This document shows, piece by piece, positions 32,037 through 43,857 of a stretch of DNA of 64,000 nucleotides. A model generated the notes under the pieces. It was not told the origin of the DNA and did not search any database. It saw nothing but the letters and a program-made list of their open reading frames with translations. The position numbers and the translations under genes were made by a program. The stretch is taken from contig JASANG010002465.1 in assembly GCA_030248215.1 (NCBI GenBank), forward strand, positions 33,251 to 97,250, written 5' to 3'. Source of the stretch: Enoplolaimus lenunculus. Its lineage: Eukaryota > Nematoda > Enoplea > Enoplida > Thoracostomopsidae. Position 1 is the first letter of the stretch. The number at the start of each line of letters is the position of its first letter.

Positions 32037-33092
32037 CACAGTTGACCGCCGTATATGTCATCGTGTCTCGTTGAAAACATTTGTCTCATTTATCAACGCC
32101 GCCTTTTGTTATTCGGCAATACGCGACCTGAATTTCGTGTTTTTTTTTGTTGAGCAAAAATTCTGCTGAAATGCTAAATAAAGGTTGTCGCTCTAAAACA
32201 AGTGTGATAGAGTTACTCAGTTGACGTACGGCACTTTTGCAATCGCACTATTAGTGCTCATCCCATGTCCGTTGCCGCAAATTCTGTGCATTGATTTTCA
32301 GTCATCCACAGTTTCCACTGTGATTCGCCGCCCGCGGTGTTGAAAGTGATTCATGAGTGTAATTTTTGACAAGTTTTGTTTGATTTAAATGAATTTTATT
32401 TTATGTTTGACATTTTTTCACTTTGAGTTAGGAATTTAGGATGACACTATTGTGGCGTGTAATTTGTGATGCAATTTTTTTCAGTAATCAGTGTAGGACA
32501 GCTGAAAGCAAACTTTTTTAGACTTAGACCTTTATTTAGACCGAGTCTTAGTTTATTAAATATGATACAACTGGTTACAAAGCTGGAAAATATGCTCTGA
32601 ATATAGACAATTCAATTCTTTGAATGCTTCAAATTTCTCTCTTATGAAATGCGTCAGATTTCATAAGTATAGCAAATTTTACTTTAAAACATTTTAAACT
32701 TTGACTTTTTAAGATTGTCTTAAATAGAAAAGATTAACATTTAAAATTTTTCAAGATAAGTCGTTTTCTGAAAAATCACACATTATTTGCATGCATCGTT
32801 ACTTAGGCTTACGATTAGTCCAAGATATATTATTTGAAATTATCCCTGTGACTGGCGTATAGGTAAAAGGCGTCTAAAGTTCATTACTTGACTGAATAAA
32901 GGCTCGGTTGACTATTTGTAAACTTAAGCTAGATGTTCATTTCAGGAGGATAAATGCCGTTTTTAAATTTTTTTTGGCCTCTCTGGCAGATAACGCCAGG
33001 TTATTCTAAAACGTTTAAAATTGCTTGTTTACAGAAATTTCAGTATCTATTCCCATGTATACTCCCCTGTTATTGTTTACAAATATTATAGA

Positions 33093-36000
33093 ATGGTTTC
33101 AAAATGTGACCTGTACAAATACGAATTAACAGTAATCGGTTTGTTCATTTTCATGCTAAATGTAAATTGTTCTATGATAAATAGCTCGTCAACAAAAATT
33201 ATTGTGAGGCAAAGACCAGATTTGCACAGGATTCGACTTTCATCACCTGTTCGGCATTACATTTTTCGTCATTTAAACGCGTCAGGTTTATTTGGACACA
33301 ATTTGAGAAGGTGCAAAACCGCAGAAGATACGGCAGAAAACGGTCACTTACGACGCGTTAAGAGACAACATCGTGTTGCTGGACATTTTGACTATTTTGG
33401 TACGTTTAAACAAAAACAAGTTTGTCAGTCTAAAGAGGAATCGTGGCTTAAGACATTTCTACTATGCAGTTGGAGATGCAAGTATACATGGTACGTCGAA
33501 CTAGTGTCCTTGGGCAGGTAATCGCTCTACCACTACGCCACGTAGCCCGCCTCTGCAACTACTTTTCTCGTCAAAAATATATGTCGACTGTATACTGCCG
33601 GCTGGCATGTATGCAGCACTGCACAATATTGCATGTGCACATAACGGACACGTATCTGTCACATGCTTACAAAATTGACGAAAATTGAAAATTTTCGCTG
33701 TAAAATATTTTAAGTAAAAAATTTTGTTGTAGCGCCGAGTAGAGGTAAGTAAGCGAATTACTGTGGAATACAACATGATTATGAAACCATTAAACTGGTG
33801 AATTCTGCGAAATGGAAAATATTAATGTGAAATTAGAAGATTTTGGTCAAAAACGTTCTTGGAACTGTTTTATTTAAACAACCTTTAATCGGATTAGACG
33901 GTTAAATCACTAATGATACGCCAAAGTGCAAGTTAATATTGTCTTTCTTAGAAAGTAAAGTATATTTGTATGCAAAAATAATAAGAAAGTATGCCTGTAG
34001 AACTGTGACGCATGTGATAGAATAGATTCCGAACACCAGTCCTGAATCTATACATCTTATTCTAGCTCAAAGTTTAATGCCTTAACCCCTTCTCACATTG
34101 AGTTGCCTGTAGGCAACTCAGCGCAGTGTATATACGTAAAATAGTATATATCGCACCGTGTTTAACAATTGCAACACGTATACATAGTACTAAATCAACA
34201 CAAGACGTGAGAGCCCCTCGGGTTCGAGCGTCAAGCTCCTATAGCTGCGTGGTGATGGTATACGCCTCACACTCCAGTCACTTTAACTTGAATCCTAGCA
34301 TAAAAGTAGGTCTCAGTGGAAATAGAAAATATTCATGTGAGAAAGTGTTAAGGTCAAACTTAATCCTAAAGCAATACGAATGTCACGGTTTCTGGCGGAT
34401 CCATGGGGTGACAGCCAGATCATATCAAGCACTCATGCGATTTTGTGCTAAAATGTGTTTAGCTTCTCGCTCGCTTCGCTTACTTTGTGTTTTTCACTAT
34501 TATATGTTGGGCCGTCTCTCAGTCGAAAATTTCTGCCGACCATTAACATTTTTGCAGACCCATCGTTTGGTCACGGCGTTATTGATGATGCCATCCCGCT
34601 GCAAAGTGACAACCAACCACCGGAATGGCTTGGAAGACGTACCAGTAAGTCTGTTTTGCTAAGCCGTCAAATCTCGCTCGTAGTCAAAATTTCAACATGG
34701 ACGGGGGTCTGAAATAGTAAAATATTCCGCTTTTCTTACGAAAATAGCTGATCAAATTTAGCATCGTTAGCTTTAATAGCTCCATCAAGTTTGTGAACAT
34801 GAAAAACGCCGTAATATTCCAATTTGTGTTTGAGAAATGTCTTCAATTTCTAGGGATGTCATGGCGATAGGGATCGGCATGGGGATCCCCAAGAGGTGCC
34901 AAGTGGGGCAGTGTGGGAATCAGTTCAAAATTGCCGGGGATCTCCACCCCATCAACGGGTTAAAATTATTTTAACATGCATACTTTGAAATAGACTGTGT
35001 TATACTTATATTTAATCACTAGGTTGTTCGACATCTCGGTAATTATCCACAGTAAACTGTGTTTTACCAAGCGTCACTTAGGTTTTGTTATAAGCATCTA
35101 CACAAGATAGTTGTGCAGAGAAAGCACGAAATTCAAGAGGTAACTGCTTTTATGAAGCTTACTTTTACATGGACATCACATATTCTTATTTCTAGGATAT
35201 ATTTTCAAGAGCCAATACAGAAATTTTGCTTCAAATTTTGACCAATGTTACTTTAAGAGGTGTAACAGTAGATTAAGCGTAATGCTAAGCCTTAGTCTAA
35301 GCCTAAGCGTTGCCAAAATGTGTTCCTAAGCCTTAGGCTAAGCCTAAGCAAAAAGATGTAATCTAGAATCAAAACCTACTCTTTTATGGACCCACCAGAA
35401 ACCTGGACGCCGCTTAAAGTAACATGGGCCCAAATTTTGATAAAATTCATCACGGCTTTGACCGTTTCCACAACAGTGCTATTAATCAAGCTGCTCTCAT
35501 TCAAAAATCAAAATCGATAATTTCAAAAACTTTCGCACTAATGCGTGAACGGAAGGTATGAGTATGCCAACTAAACAAATGGGCTTATATTCTGTTTAGA
35601 GTTAGGGTCTTTGCTCCATTTATCAAGACTCGGCCGACGCCACTCCAGGTGGCTTGGATAATACATGGTTCATAGTGCTGTGCTGCAGTTTTTTATCTGC
35701 AAGACCCTCACATTTCATGCTGCCCTTCCAGGGCTTTCGAGCAAAACTGACTGATGCAAGTTGTAGCTGCAAGTTGTTTCTGTCAAAATAGTGCGCGTGC
35801 AAAATTACAGCTGCGAGTTCTCGCCGCAGAAACTTGCACGATTGGATGGGGCTTTAGCCTCGCTTCAAGGAATCAAGGTACAACCAAAAATAGAAAATAT
35901 TAATTGGAAAGGATAAGCGTCATTAATCGTTTGTCATAAACTCTTATGGAATGCTTCTTTAATGATTACAGATACGTAGGACATTTGTATCACAACCTAC

Positions 36001-38561
36001 ATAACGTCTGTCACATCCGGAATTTTCGCGTGGTGGCGGGGATCCCCATATAAATCCTCGACGGGATTCTCATGGGTGATCCCCACTAAAGTTATCCGCG
36101 TGTTGAAAATTCTTTACCCCATGACATCCCTGTAAATTTCCCATTGCGGTCAACTTTTCGAAAATGAGGAGCAAAAATTGCTAAAGATAAAGTCGAAATA
36201 ATTTTGTTCAAAGGTTGAAAATCGTGAAAACCTGTACCGTTCGGAAAAACAGTTATGCGCGAGTGCCAACAAATTTGCTAACTTCAAAAGTTTATTTTGA
36301 ATTTGAAATTTAAAGTTTCTGTAGGTATTATACAATTTTGCAGTTTCAGCGTTTCATCGCGAGAACCCAGCACGGCCAGCACAAATCAACCAGTTTCTTC
36401 CTAATCCAGTTACCAATCCAAACATTGATTCAACAGGTATTCGGTTCCGAAGTCCTCCAATCGAAGCAACCTATGGGGCGGTGCCGGGAGGCGCACCTTC
36501 GTATGGTGTTCCAGGAACAGGAGGCGGGACAATAGTTCCGTCCACCGGATACTCAAGGCCTGGTGGGTCACCCTCTGGTGGATCGACGACTTATGGCGGA
36601 GGTTCTGCACCGGGCGGAACCGGTTATCCCTCGAAGCCTGGAACATTGCAGATTTTCGGACCGCCCACGTTGTATCAAGAAATTACTAATGGAGGTTATG
36701 GGCCAGCGCCAGGTTAGTGCTAACCTAAGCCTAGGCTTAATAACATGCCAGATCTAAACCTACGTCGAAGCCGTTTGCGTAAGCCTTTGAACGACCATTA
36801 GTGTAACCAATAACCTTTAATGTGGGTGAGTGTATACGGGTCGATAGTTCTACTTGCAATTTTGGTTTTTTGTAGACGTTATGTATTGATCAATAGTCAA
36901 TCGGCTAAGCAAGGCACGAATAAACCAGTGTTTAGTGGTCAATAGCAGGTGTATAAATTTCAAAAGTAAAAAAATTTAACAGACCGGGTCCCTAGCCGGG
37001 GGACGCGGCGCTCAGCCCCCCTTGCTTATAAAGTTAACGAAAACCCTTGTATGTCCCACCTGCAAAATTTTTAACCCCTCTAGCAAGTAACCTGGTTAGA
37101 GGCCTTGACAGACATGCAGTAGGCTTTACGATGACAGACATGCAGTAGGTTTAACGATTTACTGAAAAATCAAACGCATAGCAGCGATTACCACATGTAT
37201 TTTACAAATTTAACTAATTTTAGGAATTTGTCAAGAGAATACGATATTTTAGTTTAGTTTGTTTTTATTAAACATTTCAAAAATTATTGTTTTATTGCCG
37301 CGTTACAAATTTGTCATTAAACCTTCTTTTCGATACCTATGAGCATTGTACCTCACACTAAAAGTCATCGGCACGGAAAAACTAAGGAGAAGCCAAATAT
37401 GCAGGAATAAATCGGTGCATAAGCTGAACTCTGTCGCAAGCGCAAATTTTGTTTGAAATTGCATAGTCGAACGATTTTGTCGGGAGACCATCAAATGCTG
37501 GAGAGTATGGAGCGGTAGCCACGGCACTGCATCGGATCGTTCTGATACTTAATTGCAATCACAAGCAAGTAGTTGAAGCCCAACTTGTAAAGGTCAAGCA
37601 TAATTTAAACTGACTTCTGATCAAAATATTTTGTACTAAATAGCACAAAACAATTTGAATTTAACTAAAACATCGGTTCGTTCGTTTAAACGTTTCGTTT
37701 AAATTGATTTTCGATAGCAATTTCAATTTCAGGGTCCAATATCATTCCTTTGACTTATGGAGGACAAGTAGTGAAACCAATTTCGTACGGCGGTAACAGT
37801 GGCGGTGATACTGGTGGAACCGGAGGATATGCCCCAGTGCCAGCTCCCGCATACGGTAAGCTAATTTAATTTATCTGCATACATGTATATAAAGAAATTA
37901 AAATTTACCATAGTCAATTTTAACCTGCGTACGCTGGTTAAAATTATTGTCTTAACCAAAATTAAAAAAACCTGGTTTGCGCAATTTCTTTTGAAATTCC
38001 TAAAAAACGTTTATCAATATTACAAAAAATGTACTTTATTTTAAATGTAATCATTTCACTGAATAATTAAAATTATTTTTATTTTTTATTATTCTAGGCA
38101 GTCCATCTGTGACGCCGCCGTCGCAATACGGAAGTGCCCCTTCAGTCCTGCCGGCGCAATACGGAGGACGCCCAACGTCAGCTGAAACAGGTCCATCTCC
38201 AGGCACCTCTTACTCGCAACCATCCCCGAGCGGACCCACCGGATACCCAACCGGACCGAGTCCATCAGTTCCTACTTCATCTTACCAGCCGTCGCCGTCT
38301 CCGTCAACATACCATGGAGGTGGCGCCATCCCAGGTGGATCTCAAAGTTATCAGCCTGCTGGGCCTGGACCAAGCCCCTCGTACAATTCCGCAACTTTTC
38401 CACCAATTCCGCCTCCATCGTATACAGCCCCTCCGATCGATACTTATCCGCCTGATCCTAGACGGACAGCAGCGACAACTATTGGATACACTCAATCTTA
38501 CGTGACCACATCGTCAATCACTAACGGTTCGACTTGTATGTGCCCTTGTGCGTGTTCTTAG
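33093..38561 (+). CDS. Secreted Pro/Gly/Ser/Tyr-rich protein with furin-like site and C-terminal cysteine cluster, 449 aa
   Basis: Coding exons are 33093-33399, 34558-34644, 36344-36712, 37733-37855 and 38098-38561. All four introns are GT-AG and phase 1; the sum is 1350 nt. Residues 11-27 (ELTVIGLFIFMLNVNCS) form a signal peptide. A dibasic RRVKR at 87-91 is a likely proprotein-convertase site. Residues 133-254 move from a Pro/Asn segment to GGSTTYGGGSAPGG-type repeats; 256-295 are Gly/Pro-rich; 297-440 are SPSxPTS/YQPSPSP-like. The tail is CMCPCACS, four cysteines in the last eight residues. Composition suggests an extracellular structural protein such as a cuticle, eggshell or matrix component, with the Cys tail available for crosslinks. 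No named family is recognised. The exon 3 acceptor could shift six bases (AG at 36343 or 36349) without changing frame. Confidence 0.82.
33495..33555 (-). other. tRNA-like relic in intron 1 of the Pro/Gly-rich gene
   Basis: On the minus strand GGCTACGTGGCGTAGTGGTAGAGCG resembles a tRNA 5' half with an A box, and CACTAGTTCGACGTACC is a weak B box. The arms do not close well, so this is a tRNA-derived repeat or pseudogene, not a working tRNA gene. Confidence 0.35.
34086..34347 (+). mobile_element. piggyBac-type MITE carrying a tRNA-like segment, intron 1 of the Pro/Gly-rich gene
   Basis: Flanked by TTAA at 34082-34085 and 34348-34351. Ends CCCCTTCTCACATTGAGTTG and ATTCATGTGAGAAAGTG. The hairpin GAGTTGCCTGTAGGCAACTC is intact. 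The tRNA-like segment is more diverged at the B box (TTAACTTGAATCC) than in the 688 copy. Confidence 0.85.
35240..35430 (-). mobile_element. TTAGGC-carrying MITE, family B, intron 2 of the Pro/Gly-rich gene
   Basis: Ends GACCAATGTTACTTTAAGAGG and CGCTTAAAGTAACATGGGCC; two complement-TTAGGC blocks and the shared CCCACCAGAAACCTGGACGC. Confidence 0.8.
37115..37158. repeat. Short tandem duplication in intron 3 of the Pro/Gly-rich gene
   Basis: GACAGACATGCAGTAGG occurs twice, 26 bp apart, each followed by a TTTAACGA/CTTTACGA variant. Confidence 0.7.
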
Positions 38562-38949
38562 GAACCGTTTTTGGACCATAAATATCAAAAATATTAAAGT
38601 ACAAAACATAATTGCCGAGGCTCAAAGTCGTGGTGTGAGAGTGAAATACCATTTGCGTTCAAGTTGTTCAAATCCTCTGCAACGTTTGCCGTAAAGGTCG
38701 AATATAACGAGATAATGACAGCAATAGAAATTTGTTTCCATTGCACCTTTCTCAGATAAATATTTTGAATTTTGTATATAAAGATCTAATTTCAAGCTAA
38801 AATTCGAATATCGGATTCTTGCGCTGAAAAGCGTTCACCATCGCCACTCAGTTTTGGTATCTTTAAGGTGTCGCAAAGGCTTTCGCGTTTGTTGAATGTT
38901 TGCACTGCACGAACATGTAAGAATTTCTAAGCACCATCATCTGTGTATG
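38562..38949. other. 3' region of the Pro/Gly-rich gene
   Basis: Follows the stop codon. ATTAAA near 38597 is a possible poly(A) signal; no AATAAA is closer. Nothing else is recognised. Confidence 0.3.
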
Positions 38950-39487
38950 TACTGTAGTGACCTGAACTAGAGGGGGTAATAAGAAGAGACTCCATTTTGA
39001 GCAATGGCGGATCCATGGGGGGGCACCCCGGCCGTGCTCCCCCCAACAGCATCTCGACAAAAATTATATAGCAATTTTGAGACAATAGTTCGTGGTTTGT
39101 GTATAGGTCAAAAGTAAGTTTATAACCTGTGAAATTTTGGCCCCCCCTATTTACTGATTTTGAGTGCCAAGTTATTGGATAGAGTTCATAACTCCTTAGA
39201 GACCATAAAAAGACCCAAGTAGTACACATCACCTACACTGCTAAAATAACAGACGCGGAGACAACCCGAATAAACTTTATATTAAGCCAGTAAAAACGTT
39301 TAACAGACATGGAAATCAACAAAAATGCTTCAGAGCAAGCCAGTTTCGTCCAATGGAAAAATATACAAAAGTATGTTGTTGGGTCCTACTAACATAGGGT
39401 GAACAACAGACCTTAATCAAATAACAATTCCGGTGTTGTTTGTGGAGGCAAAATAAATATCAGCCCTATATTCGGGTTACTACAGTT
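38950..39487 (+). mobile_element. MITE family C copy interrupted by foreign sequence
   Basis: Left end TACTGTAGTGACCTGAACTAG at 38950 and right end TTCGGGTTACTACAGTTA at about 39471-39487. The middle carries a GCAATGGCGGATCCATGG end from 39001, like family K, replacing much of the usual AGTCC-rich part. Most likely a family K element landed inside it, followed by decay. Confidence 0.55.
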
Positions 39488-39810
39488 ATACGCGTAATCA
39501 GTTTGCATGTTTAGTTGCTCATAGTATACTTTATGAATATAAAGGGATAAAACCAAGCATATTTGATACAGCGAACATTTAAATTGGCTATACAATGTTT
39601 ATTGAGTATAGGGTTTAATCGGTTTTCGAGGTTTCATGCCCATAGAATATAAATTTTTGATTTCCCAGTTTAAATTTTTGGCAAAATTTTAATTCTAACA
39701 TTTATTGCAGTCCTGCGATGCGAATATATTTCTATCTCTAAGCATTCCAAAGTGTGTTCTATTCAATTTGCAACTGCTACTCGAAGTAGTGAAGTAGTGA
39801 CAAATTTTGG

Positions 39811-40001
39811 GGCCTATGTTACTTTTAGTGCCGTCCCGGTTTCCGGTGGGTCTGCAAATAGGTAGGCTTACATTCTAGACAACATTTTTTTGCGTAGGCT
39901 ACGGCTTAGGCTTACGCTTAGAAATACGGCTTTGCAACGCTTAGGCTTAGGCTTAGGAATACGGTTAATCTACTGTTACCGCCCTAAAAGTAACACTGGT
40001 C
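39811..40001 (+). mobile_element. TTAGGC-carrying MITE, family B
   Basis: Ends GGCCTATGTTACTTTTAGTG and CGCCCTAAAAGTAACACTGG; two GCTTAGGC blocks; the shared CCGGTTTCCGGTGGGTCTGC. Confidence 0.75.
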
Positions 40002-40311
40002 AAATTTTGTGTAAGATGCTTGCTTTAAATTTTACCCATTCGTTAAAATTGTAGTCCAACAGTTGTTTTTATAATTTTTCACAAAAACTTGCAAATATGG
40101 TTGTACATTTGCCGGTTTCTCATTGTGCGTCTCCAGCGGATACCCTCCTCGTTAGTTGGTTTCCGATTGTTATTTATGTTTGAATCCAGCTCAAGTTAAA
40201 CATTGCTCAGCATTTTTTGGACGTTTTGGTTTTCCATGATGGTTTTGATTGTTCTTCCGTCATTTCGACGACAATATTAAGCAGCTCAAGCGTATGGTGT
40301 CAATAATGTTA

Positions 40312-40410
40312 GCCCATTTAAAGATCAGGGGCGGAACGTTTTTCTGTGACACTGCAACCAAGTGAGCTTAAGCTTTGGACTATTTTTTTGCGTTGCTTAG
40401 GCTTGTGATT
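40312..40410 (+). mobile_element. TTAGGC-carrying MITE, family A, left half only
   Basis: GCCCATTTAAAGATCAGGGG through GAGCTTAAGCTTTGGAC, then one GCTTAGGC before homology stops. Confidence 0.65.
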
Positions 40411-40739
40411 TTTGGCAAGGAGGTTATAGGAGCCGTTTCATTTTTGTATTTACAAGAAACCCAATTTTGAAATTTTTAAACAACGTATCACTTTTCTAAA
40501 GTTCTTTCTACGAATATAGACCCTGTATGTAAGTAATCCTTTTACAGCTTGGCGTACAGGTTTATACTGAAGCCTTTTTTATTTTGATATGAAATAATTG
40601 ATTGATCAATTACCATTTTCGGAACGCCTTAATTGACGACAACGTTGTAATGCGGAACCAATTTGTATGTTTTTTCTGGGTTTTTACTGCGGAGTTCGGA
40701 CACAGTGGACATGAAATAAAGTCGATTGCGTTTTACCAC

Positions 40740-41040
40740 GGTGCAACCAGAGGTGAAAAATACCGGAGCCGGAAGCGAAACTATTTACCCAAAAAATGAT
40801 GGTAACATTCGCTAATTTTAGCAATAATCAAAAACAGTTTTGTTGCAAAATTTTTTAAGCTGACTTTTGACAAATTTCTACAAATAAAGCTTTTCAACAC
40901 ATTGCCTCATAGTTAGTTACAAACTCATTGAAAGGCACCAATTTTGCAAAATTACGAACAAATTTCACCACCAAAATTACCGTAACCTCCGGCAAAAGTT
41001 CTACCGGGGCCGGAGGATGATTTTTTGCCAAAGGCACACT
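40740..41040. mobile_element. MITE family I (GGTGCAACC end), diverged
   Basis: Left CGGTGCAACCAGAGGTGAAAA; the interior has TACCGGAGCCGGAAG and, inverted, CCGTAACCTCCGGC. The right end is degraded near AAGGCACACTTCC. Confidence 0.5.
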
Positions 41041-41370
41041 TCCACTAATACCCTGATTTTGTGCCTTAAACATATTGGTCTATGTTAGGGTCCGCTCAAT
41101 AAAACCAAAATCTTAGCATAAGCCTAAAACTAAGCCTAAGCACTGTATCCAGACATAAGCTTCAAAAGCCTAAATCTTCAGATCAATGGTTACCCACTCG
41201 TTATGTTCTCAGCGGGCAAGCCGCTGTGATTAACATGGACTAATAAATTTGCTACTTAAGTAAACACACCAGACCATATATTTAAAATCGTGATTTTCGA
41301 TATCGTTAAACTGCAAATAAATTGATTGTTAAAATTTATCAACGTCGTGTTGTTTAATTAAAAAATATAA

Positions 41371-41534
41371 GCCAATGTAAAGAACACGGGCGGAACAGTA
41401 TTATAAGCATATTGTTAAGCCGAAGCCTAAGCCTAAGCCTAAGTAAGCCAAACAAAAAACTAGTCTAAATCTTAAGCTTAATACTCTATTGCAGTCCCAC
41501 AGAAAAACGTTCCGCACCTGATCTTTACTTGGGT
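41371..41534 (-). mobile_element. TTAGGC-carrying MITE, family A
   Basis: Left GCCAATGTAAAGAACACGGG; CCTAAG runs; CAGTCCCACAGAAAAACGTTC; right CTGATCTTTACTTGGGTC. A good full-length reference for the nested copy at 22002. Confidence 0.8.
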
Positions 41535-41600
41535 CAAAATATGATACAAAACTGTGCGCGCAGATTAAATCACTAACTCACAACATAACAGAAAATTAAC

Positions 41601-41746
41601 GGCCTAGATGACAATCAGAAGCGGAACGCTTTTCTACGGGACTGCAATAGAGTAAAGCTTAAGCTTTAGACAATATTTTTGCTTCGGCATAGGCTTAGGA
41701 ATATGTTTGTACTATAATTGTTACTGCCCTGTTCTATACATTGGCC
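41601..41746 (+). mobile_element. TTAGGC-carrying MITE, family A, short
   Basis: GGCCTAGATGACAATCAGAAG to CCCTGTTCTATACATTGGCC, with a single reduced GGCATAGGCTTAGG block. It lies 67 bp from the inverted copy at 41371, so the pair could form a large hairpin. Confidence 0.75.
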
Positions 41747-43055
41747 TAAAACGTCAGCGCCGTGCTTAGGGTTGCCCTAAAGCTAATCTGAAAACTAAAC
41801 TGCGGTTCAATAAGAACAAACTATCTTTGGTTTTGTACGATATTATTACATGATGACACGGTCGAAGCATACGCTACATCGATTGGGTACCAACCTAAAA
41901 TTGTTTTTGCCAAACGCATTTCTTTGCGTTCGAATTGTTCCAAAAACATTGCTATTGGTTCAAGTGAAGTCCTTAAAGTTGACTTTGCCTACCCATGCTG
42001 GACTCTTATTATAGGTCGTGTATATGTTTTATCAAGAGCCTAACCCAGATGGTAAGCATGTTTAAATGATAAATTAACCTTTTACACTAATATAAAACCA
42101 ATTTTCGTATGAACCGGAACGTTGCAGCTATTTTGTGCGCACAAATCATTTTGTTGACAAATTTAGTGCTCTGCATACTAATTCAACATTTTTTCCCGGG
42201 TTCTGTGGGATTTATGTATCAGTTAACGACGGTCTTTATAATATGAAAAAGCTGATTTAGGTTAAAGTAAAATCAGAACGCGTCAGCGGGCCAAAATAAT
42301 TCAGAAGAGGTATGCTGCAATTTGACATGGTCATGCGAGATGGGCCAAAACCACCAGGGCCGGGTTCAAATTTATTCTATAGAGGGTAGAGTCCGTTGGC
42401 CATTTTTTAACTACGGGCCCGGTGTCGTGGACGATTCGTTGTCTACACGATTTTTTACTCTTAAGGTATGCGATTATTTTCACCATACGATTTGTTGACC
42501 CTCTCAAGGTGTCTTAACGTATATGAATCGTGGTCCATGTATGAAAACGTTTTTCGAGGGATATCATAATGTATGCTAGCCAGCAGCCTCCGTGTCGATA
42601 GTCGTCGCTAAATGCAGTTGAAGTGATGAGCTGTGTGGCTTAGTAGTAAAGCATGTCCACTTAAGGATCATAGGGTTCCAAATACAAGAAGACGCTCTCG
42701 TCATACTTGTTTTCTCAACTGCTTAGTTAAAAAGGTCTGATTTATCAATCGTTTGATCTAAAGCACACTTAAGTAGACTTAGCGTATGCTGCTGTAGGAT
42801 AAAAATAACTTTAACGTAAAGTCTGATGTAAGTTTGGTGCGTGGTTATAGTTAACACTTGCTAGTCAGCTGGCTTTGTGCAATGCGCAAAAGTGAACGAA
42901 TACACAACAATCTGCGAGCAAATTTTCTATTCATACAATCACGTTTCTCTACTATTAAGAAAATACTGTAAACAAAGGAATGCTGGAACGTTGCCCAAAA
43001 TATGTATGTGAAGCACTCCAGGTTTAGTAATATAGATAAGATAAACATAAGTTTT
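41747..43055. other. Intergenic DNA with one tRNA-like relic
   Basis: No supported exon. At about 42628-42685 GCTGTGTGGCTTAGTAGTAAAGC resembles a tRNA A-box half and GGGTTCCAAATAC a poor B box; the stems do not close, so it is called a tRNA-derived relic. Confidence 0.35.
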
Positions 43056-43828
43056 GAACTAGAAAAAATGCTCAGCACTTGAGCAAAAAGGGATATGTTT
43101 CATATTCCTATTAAAAGTATGGTAAACTAGATCAGCACATTCGCTTGATGTAACCTGGAAAAGTATTAAGAAACAATAGCGGCCAAAATCATGTTAATTA
43201 TTAATTTTTCTGAAACATCTTGCGGACAGCAAATCTATTTCTAACATTGAAGTTTTTGACAGGATTTGTTAGCAATTTTCAGAAATTCCTTAGGATCGCA
43301 GAGACATGGCTGGCTGAGGTATACCGCTCTTTGATTTTGCAAGTTAATCGATGTTGCCAGAATACGGTGCGATTTGAGAGCTTCAATAGTCGTAACTATG
43401 CAGTGAAACAGATAAATAACTCGGGTGGGAAATGCGCATTACTGTAACAGCCATTATGTTGCCACACAATGCTCTTATGAAATTCAATTAACTATGGTAA
43501 TACAAAGCCATAGGCAAACTTAATACGTTTTGTAGAGAACTTCAATATACATTCATGGATTCCAAGCAAAATCTGTCTACATTTCAGAAATAATTTCGCT
43601 TTGCATTCAAGAAAAGCATCTGTTTCTTACAACAAACATTACAGAAATTTTGCTGTCCGCAATATGTTTCAGAAAAATTAATAATTAACATGATTTTGGC
43701 CGCTATTGTTTCTTAATACTTTTCCAGGTTACATCAAGCGAATGTGCTGATCTAGTTTACCATACTTTTAATAGGAATATGAAACATATCCCTTTTTGCT
43801 CAAGTGCTGAGCATTTTTTCTAGTTTCA
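43056..43828. mobile_element. 773-bp element with 178-bp terminal inverted repeats
   Basis: 43056-43233 and 43648-43828 are near-perfect reverse complements of each other; I see about two substitutions and one single-base length difference. The outer ends read GAACTAGAAAAAATGCTCAG / CTGAGCATTTTTTCTAGTTTC. The centre of about 414 bp has no convincing coding content. A fold-back type DNA element or MITE is the simplest reading. It stops about 30 bp before the 18-bp satellite. Confidence 0.8.
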
Positions 43829-43857
43829 ACCGCTTTACCAAGCTGCTGCATTAATCC

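Noticed and set aside
38134-38505. 123-codon frame inside the last exon of the Pro/Gly-rich gene
   Set aside because: It is the out-of-frame reading of a low-complexity exon; the phase chain from four upstream exons fixes the other frame.
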